NCBI GenBank assembly: GCA_025916135.1
Contig: CP104793.1
Location: 1,798,001 to 1,862,000 of the forward strand
Source: Rhodobacteraceae bacterium D3-12
Lineage (GTDB): Bacteria; Pseudomonadota; Alphaproteobacteria; Rhodobacterales; Rhodobacteraceae
DNA length: 64,000 nucleotides
Direction: 5' to 3'
The translations under genes were made by a program, and so were the position numbers. The notes beneath the pieces are model-generated. The model saw only the letters and a list, made by a program, of their open reading frames with translations. It made no database searches and was not told the DNA's origin. This document shows positions 57,366 to 64,000 of this stretch, piece after piece; position 1 is the stretch's first letter; every line of letters starts with the position of its first letter.

Positions 57366-57965
57366 ATGAATGCGGCTGCGCCCATATCACGCCCTGAGCT
57401 GACTCTGCCTGCGGCAGAGGCAGAGGCGGTGCGCGCGGCCTATGCGGCGGCGGACACGATCCTTGAGTATGGCTCGGGCGGGTCGACCGTTTTGGCCGGG
57501 GAGATGCCGGGCAAGCGGGTGTTTTCGGTTGAGAGCGACAAGGGCTGGGCCGAGATGATGACCGGCTGGTTCGCCGACAACAAACCCGCCGCCAAGGTGC
57601 GGGTGATCCACGCCGATATTGGCCCGACGGTCGAATGGGGCCACCCCGAGGACGATCGCGCATGGAAGCGCTATGCCAAATATCCGCTGGCGGTCTGGGA
57701 GGGCGACCGGATGGGCCAGCCCGATGTGGTGCTGGTGGATGGGCGGTTCCGGCTTGGCTGTGTTTTGGCCACGGCCTTTCACACCCAAAAGCCCGTGCCG
57801 CTGTTGTTTGACGACTATGCGCAGCGCAAACATTACCATGTTATCGAAGAGGTGGTCGGCGCCCCGCAAGAGATCATTGGCCGCATGGCGCGGTTTGAAA
57901 TCCACCCGATGGCGGTGCCGGTCGAGCGGCTGGCGTGGGTTATCAAGGTGATGACGCACCCATGA
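57366..57965 (+). CDS. Class I SAM-dependent methyltransferase-like protein
   Basis: A 199-aa protein beginning 1 base after the previous stop. Motif I is TILEYGSGGSTVLAGEM, followed by VFSVESDKGWAEMMTGWF and DVVLVDGRFRLGCVLATAFH. A short Rossmann-like methyltransferase, acceptor unknown. Confidence 0.75.
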   Translation: MNAAAPISRPELTLPAAEAEAVRAAYAAADTILEYGSGGSTVLAGEMPGKRVFSVESDKGWAEMMTGWFADNKPAAKVRVIHADIGPTVEWGHPEDDRAWKRYAKYPLAVWEGDRMGQPDVVLVDGRFRLGCVLATAFHTQKPVPLLFDDYAQRKHYHVIEEVVGAPQEIIGRMARFEIHPMAVPVERLAWVIKVMTHP

Positions 57966-58100
57966 GACACGCACAGAGATATATAGGCAATGGCGGTTTA
58001 CACCCTGAAATTGTGCCGATCCTGCCCCATTTCCGTCCTATTGATGAGGAATACGTTAACGCGTGCATGACTCTGCATGTGGTGAGGAAAGAGACGCTTG

Positions 58101-58634
58101 ATGGCCGCAATGGGACAACAGGACGCGTTCCAGGCCCGATTGGCCCGGATCGGCAAGACTGGCGGAGGACCGGCAGTGCTTCTTGCCGGGATCGACGACG
58201 TTCCCACACAGCAACGCGCCACCCGCAACGTCAAACGCAAGCCTCTGTTTTCTTTGAAAAACCTCATGAGCTATCCCATCGCCTTTGCGGTCGGCGCGAT
58301 CGCGATGCTGGCCGGGCATGTTCTGACCTATCGGTTTATCGACGAGGTGGGACGCGCCGAGGATGCGCTTGGGGTTACCAAGCTGATGGCGATCGACATA
58401 GGGCTGGCGGCGACGATCACGCTGGTGGTCTTGTTGTTCTTTGGCTTTGTCAAAAAACCGCACTTCTTGCTGGCGGCCTTGGGCTTTGGCGTGATCATCA
58501 CCCAAGAAATCGAGCTGGCGCGGCAGTTTCCCGACGTGTGGGCTCAGATATACTCCCCCGGCTTTGTGCAGCAGAGCCTGCGCGCGGGCGAGCTGTTGCT
58601 GCCCGATGTGGCGGTGACCTATACGCTCGGCTAA
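58101..58634 (+). CDS. Hypothetical membrane protein
   Basis: A 177-aa protein. After a cytoplasmic stretch (about 1-50, with FQARLARIGKTGGGP) come three to four spans: near 58-82 (PIAFAVGAIAMLAGHVLTY), 100-122, 124-142 (HFLLAALGFGVIITQEI). Alternative start TTG 58098. No recognised family. It is between the methyltransferase and sufC. Confidence 0.7.
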   Translation: MAAMGQQDAFQARLARIGKTGGGPAVLLAGIDDVPTQQRATRNVKRKPLFSLKNLMSYPIAFAVGAIAMLAGHVLTYRFIDEVGRAEDALGVTKLMAIDIGLAATITLVVLLFFGFVKKPHFLLAALGFGVIITQEIELARQFPDVWAQIYSPGFVQQSLRAGELLLPDVAVTYTLG

Positions 58635-58778
58635 CAGCCGGGGCATCCGACATTCCGACAAATGCAGGCGGCGGGGCATGGCCCGGCGGCGCGCTGTGCT
58701 TGTCTGATCCTTCCGAGAAAATTGAAATGAAACGCGGGCGCGAACAGGCGCTAACAGGCAATATGAAAGGACGTTTTC

Positions 58779-59534
58779 ATGCTTGAGATCAAAGGCTTGA
58801 AAGTCAAACTTGAAGAAGAAGAGAAGCAGATCCTCAAAGGGGTCGACCTGAGTGTTGAACCGGGCAAGGTGCATGCGATTATGGGCCCTAACGGGTCGGG
58901 TAAATCGACGCTGTCCTATGTGCTGTCCGGGCGCGATGGCTATGAGGTGACAGACGGCAGCGCGACGCTTGATGGCGAAGACCTGTTGGATATGGAACCC
59001 GAAGAGCGCGCCGCATTGGGCCTCTTTCTGGCGTTTCAATACCCGGTTGAGATTCCGGGCGTGGGCAACATGACGTTCCTGCGCACTGCGGTGAACGCAC
59101 AGCGCAAGGCGCGTGGCGAAGACGAGATGAGCGCGACAGAGTTTCTCAAGGTGATCCGCGCCAAAGCCAAGGATTTGAAAATCGACGCAGAGATGTTGAA
59201 ACGCCCGGTCAATGTGGGCTTTTCCGGCGGTGAGAAAAAGCGCAACGAGATCCTGCAAATGGCGATGCTCGAGCCCAAGATGTGTATCCTTGACGAGACG
59301 GACTCAGGGCTTGACGTGGACGCGATGAAGCTGGTCGCGGACGGCGTTAACGCGCTGCGCAGCGAAGGGCGCGGGTTCCTTGTTATCACGCATTATCAAC
59401 GGCTTCTGGACCATATCAAACCCGATGTGGTGCATATCATGGCCGATGGCCGGATTGTTAAAACCGGCGGGCCTGAGCTCGCTCTTGAGGTGGAAAACAA
59501 CGGTTATGCCGATATTCTGGCCGAGGTGGCGTAA
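58779..59534 (+). CDS. sufC: Fe-S cluster assembly ATPase SufC
   Basis: A 251-aa ABC-type ATPase: Walker A IMGPNGSGKSTLSYVLSG, Q-loop LAFQYPVEIPGVGNMTFLR, signature GFSGGEKKRNEILQMAMLEP and Walker B ILDETDSGLDVDAMK. It powers the SufBCD scaffold. Overlaps the sufD start by one base. Confidence 0.97.
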   Translation: MLEIKGLKVKLEEEEKQILKGVDLSVEPGKVHAIMGPNGSGKSTLSYVLSGRDGYEVTDGSATLDGEDLLDMEPEERAALGLFLAFQYPVEIPGVGNMTFLRTAVNAQRKARGEDEMSATEFLKVIRAKAKDLKIDAEMLKRPVNVGFSGGEKKRNEILQMAMLEPKMCILDETDSGLDVDAMKLVADGVNALRSEGRGFLVITHYQRLLDHIKPDVVHIMADGRIVKTGGPELALEVENNGYADILAEVA

Positions 59535-60826
59535 TGTCAGCACTTAAACAAGCAAAGCAGGAGGCGGCGGCCTTGCGCCTTGAGGGTGTGAGCCTGCCCA
59601 AGGGCGCGGGTTGGATCACGGCCGCGCGTGAGGATGCGTTGACGCGGGTCAAGGATATGGGGCTGCCGGGGCGACGGGATGAGTATTGGAAATACACCCG
59701 GCCCGACACGCTGACCCACGCAGAGGCGCCCACGGCGGCGGTTCTGGAGCGCGATGAAGAGCCGGTTTTCACGCCGATTGATCGGGTGAAGCTGGTGTTT
59801 GTCGATGGGGTGTTTGACGCTTCGGCGTCGGACCCGCTTGCGCTCGCCGGGGTCGAGATTGAACGCCTGTCAGAGGCCGCAGGCAAGGACATTCATTGGG
59901 CCAAGGACCTTTACGGCGCTTTGGAAACCAACGGGCAGACCCCAGTGGACCGCCCGCTTGCGGCGCTGAACACTGCGTTGGCCGAGGAGGGTGTTCTGAT
60001 CCGGGTGACGGGCAAGGCGAGCAAGCCTGTGAGCCTGATTTATCGTCATGAATCAGGTAGTTCCGATGCGATCCTCCACCATGTTGTGAAGATCGAAGCG
60101 GGCGGCGAATTGACCCTGTTGGAGAATGGTCCGGCGGCGGCGCGGCTTAACAAAGTGTTGGAAGTCGACATCGCCGATGGTGCAAGCTTTCATCATGTGC
60201 GGGCGCAAGGGCGCGATCATGAGCGGCGTGCGGCGACCCATATTTTCGCCCGTCTTGGGCGCGAAAGCGTGTTCAAGAGCTTTACGCTGACGGTGAATGG
60301 CGTGTTGACGCGCAACGAATGCGTGATCGAGCTGACCGGGGATGATGCAGTGGCGCATGTCGCCGGGGCGTGCCTTGGCGACGGTGATTTCCTGCATGAC
60401 GACACCGTTTTCGTGACCCATGACGCGGTGAATTGCGAAAGCCGGCAGGTCTATAAGAAAGTGCTGCGCAACGGGGCGACCGGCGTTTTTCAGGGCAAGA
60501 TTCTGGTGAAACCGGGCGCCCAGAAAACCGACGGCTATCAAAAGTCGCAATCGCTTTTGCTGGACGAGGACAGCCAGTTTCTGGCCAAGCCGGAGCTGGA
60601 AATCTATGCCGATGACGTGGCCTGTTCGCACGGCAGCACCAGTGGCGCGATCGACGATGAAGCGCTGTTTTACCTGCGATCCCGTGGGGTTGGCGTGGAA
60701 GACGCGACCGACCTTCTGACGCTTGCCTTCCTTGCTGAAGCGGTGGACGAGATAGAAGATCCAGCCCTTGGCGAAGAGATCGTCGGGCGGCTGGAAGGCT
60801 GGCTTGGACGGCGGCGGCACGGCTAA
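59534..60826 (+). CDS. sufD: Fe-S cluster assembly protein SufD
   Basis: A 430-aa SufBCD subunit. The start ATG 59534 overlaps the sufC stop. Marks: LPGRRDEYWKYTRPDTL, CLGDGDFLHDDTVFVTHDAV, YKKVLRNGATGVFQGKILV, KPGAQKTDGYQKSQSLLLDE, YADDVACSHGSTSGAIDDEA, LFYLRSRGVGVEDATDLLTL. Typical C-terminal helical part. Confidence 0.95.
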   Translation: MSALKQAKQEAAALRLEGVSLPKGAGWITAAREDALTRVKDMGLPGRRDEYWKYTRPDTLTHAEAPTAAVLERDEEPVFTPIDRVKLVFVDGVFDASASDPLALAGVEIERLSEAAGKDIHWAKDLYGALETNGQTPVDRPLAALNTALAEEGVLIRVTGKASKPVSLIYRHESGSSDAILHHVVKIEAGGELTLLENGPAAARLNKVLEVDIADGASFHHVRAQGRDHERRAATHIFARLGRESVFKSFTLTVNGVLTRNECVIELTGDDAVAHVAGACLGDGDFLHDDTVFVTHDAVNCESRQVYKKVLRNGATGVFQGKILVKPGAQKTDGYQKSQSLLLDEDSQFLAKPELEIYADDVACSHGSTSGAIDDEALFYLRSRGVGVEDATDLLTLAFLAEAVDEIEDPALGEEIVGRLEGWLGRRRHG

Positions 60827-60828
60827 GC

Positions 60829-61314
60829 GTGTCGGCAGTGCACGATATTGTGGCCACCTATCGCGGGCCGAGGCGGGTGGTTCGCCGCATCCTCGACGCC
60901 GGGATCAATGAGCCGCGCGCCTTGGTGATCCTGTTGGCGGGCTGTGCGGTGATGTTCATCGCACAGTGGCCGCGCCTGTCGCGCCTGTCGGTCGAGAGCG
61001 GTGATGCGTTGAACCCGCTGTTGGGCGGGGCGCTTATCGGCTTGATGTTTTACCTGCCGCTGGCGCTCTATGCGCTGGCGTTGGTGACATTTGCCATTTT
61101 GCGGCTGGCGGGGGGCAAGGGGACCACGGCCTATGCGGTGCGGATCGCGCTGTTCTGGGCCTTGCTGGCGAGCGCGCCGATCATGCTTCTTTGGGGGCTG
61201 ACGGCGGGGTTTGTCGGGCAGGGTCCGGCGATGACGGCGGTTGGTGTGCTGTGGTGTGCGATGTTCCTTTGGGTATGGATTTCGGGGCTGGTAGAGGCGT
61301 GGAAAACGACATGA
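60829..61314 (+). CDS. YIP1-family membrane protein
   Basis: A 161-aa protein with a GTG start two bases after sufD. Four spans: near 35-50 (LVILLAGCAVMFIAQ), 68-95, 108-128, 135-155. Overlaps the next gene by 4 bases. It belongs to the same kind as its neighbour; role unknown. Confidence 0.7.
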   Translation: MSAVHDIVATYRGPRRVVRRILDAGINEPRALVILLAGCAVMFIAQWPRLSRLSVESGDALNPLLGGALIGLMFYLPLALYALALVTFAILRLAGGKGTTAYAVRIALFWALLASAPIMLLWGLTAGFVGQGPAMTAVGVLWCAMFLWVWISGLVEAWKTT

Positions 61315-61937
61315 GTTTCAATTGGCAAGCCCTTGTAAAGAAAACCATTCTCAAACCCAAAGACGCGGCAAGAGAGATCATCCAGCTGCGCCAATTGCTG
61401 TCGCGCGAAATGCTGTGGAGCATGGTGATTGTCGTCGCGGCCTTGATGGCGATGTCCTATTGGGTGCAATGGGAGCTGTTTCCGCCCGCCGCGCCGGCAT
61501 CGCCGCAAGAGGCGGCCGCGCAACAGATCATGGAGCGGATCGCCGCGCGTCCGTTCCTTGCCGCGACGCTGTTTGCCTGCGGGATAGTGGTGCTGATCAA
61601 CGTGCTGCATTGGACCGGGCGGCTGTTTGGTGGCACCGGGGGCTTGCATGACATGGCGGCGGTGTTCCTGTGGCTGCAGTTCTTTTTGGTTGCCGCAGGG
61701 GCGCTGACCCTTGTGCTGGCGCTTGTGTTGATGCCTTTGGCGGCGCTGATTGCGATGATCGCCAATGTGCTGGGCCTGTGGATCTTGATTGCCTTTGTTG
61801 ACGAAGTGCACGGCTTTAACAGCCCATTTAAATCATTGGGTGTTCTGATCGCCGGGGTGGTGTTGATGGTGCTTGGATTCATGCTGTTGGCCTTTTTGAT
61901 CTTAACGACGGGCGCAGGAGTTGCCGCACATGTATGA
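61311..61937 (+). CDS. YIP1-family membrane protein
   Basis: A 208-aa membrane protein: start MSFNWQALVKKTILKPKDAA, then spans near 40-55, 88-105, 118-140, 142-165 and 180-205. The Tyr-less LKPKDAAREIIQLR front resembles other YIP1 proteins of Rhodobacterales placed before sufS. Start ATG 61311 lies inside the previous gene's end (ATGA). Confidence 0.75.
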   Translation: MSFNWQALVKKTILKPKDAAREIIQLRQLLSREMLWSMVIVVAALMAMSYWVQWELFPPAAPASPQEAAAQQIMERIAARPFLAATLFACGIVVLINVLHWTGRLFGGTGGLHDMAAVFLWLQFFLVAAGALTLVLALVLMPLAALIAMIANVLGLWILIAFVDEVHGFNSPFKSLGVLIAGVVLMVLGFMLLAFLILTTGAGVAAHV

Positions 61938-63150
61938 CATCGAAAAAATCCGCGCCGACTTTCCGATCTTGACGCGAGAGATCAACGGCAAGCCCTTGGT
62001 TTACCTTGATAATGGCGCATCGGCGCAGAAGCCTAAGGTGGTGATTGATGCAATCACGCAGGCCTATAGCCATGAGTATGCCAATGTGCACCGCGGGCTG
62101 CACACATTGAGCAATATCGCGACCGAAAAATACGAGGGCGTGCGTGCGATTGTGGCCAAATTCCTAGGGGTGCCGGATGAGGATGAGATCGTCTTTACCA
62201 GCGGCACGACCGAGGGGATCAACCTTGTCGCCTATGGCTGGGCGATGCCGCGCATGGAGGCGGGGGACGAGATTGTCCTGTCGGTGATGGAGCATCATGC
62301 CAATATCGTGCCGTGGCATTTTCTGCGCGAACGTCAGGGTGTCGCGTTGAAATGGGTCGACGTGGATTCGACCGGCGCGCTGGATGCGCAAAAGGTGATT
62401 GACGCGATTGGACCCAAGACGAAATTGGTCGCAATTACTCATCTTTCCAATGTGTTGGGAACGGTTGTTGATGTAAAATCGATCTGTGATGCGGCGCGGG
62501 AAAAAGGTGTTCCGGTGCTGGTTGATGGCTCGCAAGGGGCGGTTCATGCGCCGGTGAATGTCAAAGAGTTGGGCTGTGATTTCTATGCCATCACCGGTCA
62601 CAAGCTTTATGGCCCGTCCGGGTCGGGCGCGAATTACATCGCCAAGGACCGCATGGCCGAGATGCGCCCCTTTATGGGGGGCGGCGACATGATCCGTGAG
62701 GTCAGCAAGGACGCGGTGAGCTATGCCGATCCGCCGATGAAATTCGAGGCCGGAACGCCGGGGATCGTTCAGACGATCGGCATGGGCGTCGCGTTGGAGT
62801 ATCTCATGGCGTTGGGCATGGAGAATGTGGCCGCGCATGAAGCCAAGCTGGCGACTTACGCCGCTGAGCGGTTGGGCGGGATCAACTGGTTAACCCAGCA
62901 AGGCACGACCAAAGGCAAGGCCGCGATCTTTTCATTCACCATGCAGGGCGCGGCGCATCCCCATGATATTTCGACGATTCTTGACAAGAAGGGTGTCGCG
63001 GTGCGCGCCGGACACCATTGCGCCGGGCCGCTGATGGAGCATTTCGGGGTGAGCGCAACCTGCCGCGCGAGCTTTGGGCTGTATAACACCGAGGCCGAGG
63101 TTGACGCGCTGATCGAGGCGCTTGAGCTGGCGCACCAGTTGTTTGGTTAA
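61930..63150 (+). CDS. sufS: Cysteine desulfurase SufS (group II)
   Basis: A 406-aa PLP enzyme: start IEKIRADFPILTREINGKPL, VYLDNGASAQKPKVVIDAI, NVHRGLHTLSNIATEKYE, TSGTTEGINLVAYGWA, MEHHANIVPWHFL, VDGSQGAVHAPVNVKELGCD, PLP lysine in YAITGHKLYGPSGSG, active-site cysteine in RAGHHCAGPLMEHFG. It normally hands sulfur to SufE or SufU, neither of which is in this window. The TTG at 61921 upstream is an alternative but less likely start. The gene starts inside the end of the second YIP1 gene. Confidence 0.95.
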   Translation: MYDIEKIRADFPILTREINGKPLVYLDNGASAQKPKVVIDAITQAYSHEYANVHRGLHTLSNIATEKYEGVRAIVAKFLGVPDEDEIVFTSGTTEGINLVAYGWAMPRMEAGDEIVLSVMEHHANIVPWHFLRERQGVALKWVDVDSTGALDAQKVIDAIGPKTKLVAITHLSNVLGTVVDVKSICDAAREKGVPVLVDGSQGAVHAPVNVKELGCDFYAITGHKLYGPSGSGANYIAKDRMAEMRPFMGGGDMIREVSKDAVSYADPPMKFEAGTPGIVQTIGMGVALEYLMALGMENVAAHEAKLATYAAERLGGINWLTQQGTTKGKAAIFSFTMQGAAHPHDISTILDKKGVAVRAGHHCAGPLMEHFGVSATCRASFGLYNTEAEVDALIEALELAHQLFG

Positions 63151-63258
63151 TTTTGCGGCGTGACTTGGCGATATCTCGCGCGGAGTGGCAGAGTTAATGG
63201 ACGTGATCAAATTCTGCCGCTAGAGTGGATTCGTGTTTGCATTTAATGGAGTTCAACC

Positions 63259-63387
63259 ATGAAGTTGATGAAAGCTGCCGCTGTTCTTTCCACTCTCGCC
63301 TTTCTGGCCGCATGTGCTCAGCCCGAGCCAATTGTGCCGGTCGCGCCTGAGCCGACATATGACAAATACGGCAATGTCGTAAGCTAA
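63259..63387 (+). CDS. Short lipoprotein, 42 aa
   Basis: Reads MKLMKAAAVLSTLAFLAA, then lipobox LAAC and a short Pro-rich mature tail (PEPIVPVAPEPTYDKYGNVV). Only 22 or so residues remain after cleavage. Preceded by atggagttc (weak ribosome site) and followed by a terminator. Likely real, as the signal is complete; function unknown. Confidence 0.7.
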   Translation: MKLMKAAAVLSTLAFLAACAQPEPIVPVAPEPTYDKYGNVVS

Positions 63388-63415
63388 TCTTGTCCTGACC
63401 AAGGACTGGTTGCAG

Positions 63416-63450
63416 ACCCCGGAGTGCCATTGGCCCTCCGGGGTTTTTTC
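63416..63450 (+). terminator. Rho-independent terminator
   Basis: Stem accccggag / ctccggggt followed by a run of six T. Ends the lipoprotein unit. Confidence 0.85.
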
Positions 63451-63541
63451 GTTCTGGCGGGGGTGGGGTGGCAAAAACCGTGCAGAGGCGGGCGATTGAC
63501 GATTGCACAAGAGGGGCGGGTTGGGTAAAGACGCGGACGTT

Positions 63542-63618
<77 letters not shown>

Positions 63619-64000
63619 CCACTTTTCGCAAAACGCTGAAATTGTTTAACGGGTCTTACTTCCGTTAGCTTTATCCCCCGGAAACTCCGCCACTGAGACC
63701 GAGATCAACGCGGAACGCCTCGGACGCAGAAATCTAAAGATGCGTTGAGCGTGTTTCGCTTTGGCAAATATCTATTCTCGGCTGCTCTTGTTTTGGTCTG
63801 TGAGCGCAGGCCAGACGATTAACAGGCCGTGCCGATCCACCATTTCGCGCCGCGCGCCGCGTTAGATCAGGCGGGCGTAGAATTTGGTCGCGCGATCCAT
63901 GAGCGTAGCCAAAGCTTGACTCGCGGCAAGGGTCGGCTAGCCTTTGTGCGACTTTACTGGTGCCGATGGCACCGATGAAATGATCGCCGTGGGGGGGCCG
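63619..64000. other. Region after tRNA-Arg to the window end
   Basis: 382 bases without a supported gene. The part around 63800-64000 has protein-like G+C but many stops; it may be a decayed insertion (the 3' side of a tRNA is a common insertion site), but I cannot identify it. Confidence 0.35.

Overview
The window looks like chromosome of a marine alphaproteobacterium of the order Rhodobacterales (Roseobacter group). The signs are high G+C, the split methionine-synthase genes, an IscR with one cysteine, the ChpT phosphotransferase, a ribosomal protein L21 with a helix-hairpin-helix tail, ornithine-lipid genes, a PhoX phosphatase, and a SUF operon interleaved with small membrane proteins. No species can be named from the sequence alone.

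Layout. 1-8755 is core: partial glucokinase, a one-carbon/methionine cluster (methyl-THF methyltransferase, MTHFR-like protein, virulence-factor-domain protein, 2.0-3.9 kb), phoX, ppx, a LysE exporter and rlmE. About 8760-24448 is accessory, more A+T-rich from about 10.5 kb onward, and ends at the 3' end of a tRNA-Ser gene. It holds an RTX protein, an FkbM methyltransferase, a decayed IS5-family element and a type I secretion locus. 24449-64000 is core again: two DUF2059 proteins, rplU-rpmA, obgE-proB-proA, chpT, olsBA, trmJ, ctaA, M32 carboxypeptidase, gyrA, hemB, mfd, and the iscR-suf region (52.9-63.2 kb), closing with a tRNA-Arg.

The most unusual part is the type I secretion locus at 13.0-23.9 kb. 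An HlyD-type adaptor and an ABC exporter lie directly downstream of two unusual candidate substrates. The first (599 aa after correcting one frameshift) starts with a strictly alternating block in which every even residue is Gln (12-44), then Asn (50-78), then Gly (84-98). It continues into proline-free Gly-x-x triplets and ends in a short VVGGN/NVL module. The second (646 aa) carries about five degenerate copies of a related TGGN / VGGN / QxNVL module. A LuxR-type regulator, a small protein with an RNKYNH (HEPN-like) motif, and a NodT-like outer-membrane lipoprotein are transcribed divergently, and the 815-base gap contains a perfect TTAA-N7-TTAA (CtrA-type) site. I infer a dedicated export system for silk- or amyloid-like surface or matrix proteins; no function is proven.

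Nine otherwise normal genes are each interrupted by a single-base indel, mostly one missing G in a G or C run. The simplest reading is residual sequencing error in the assembly, so the affected genes are described in their corrected form. Two further items stand out: a run of five perfect 3-nt-loop hairpins upstream of the SYLF gene (44386-44569), and four copies of a GAGTATTT...CAAGATGAA intergenic motif.
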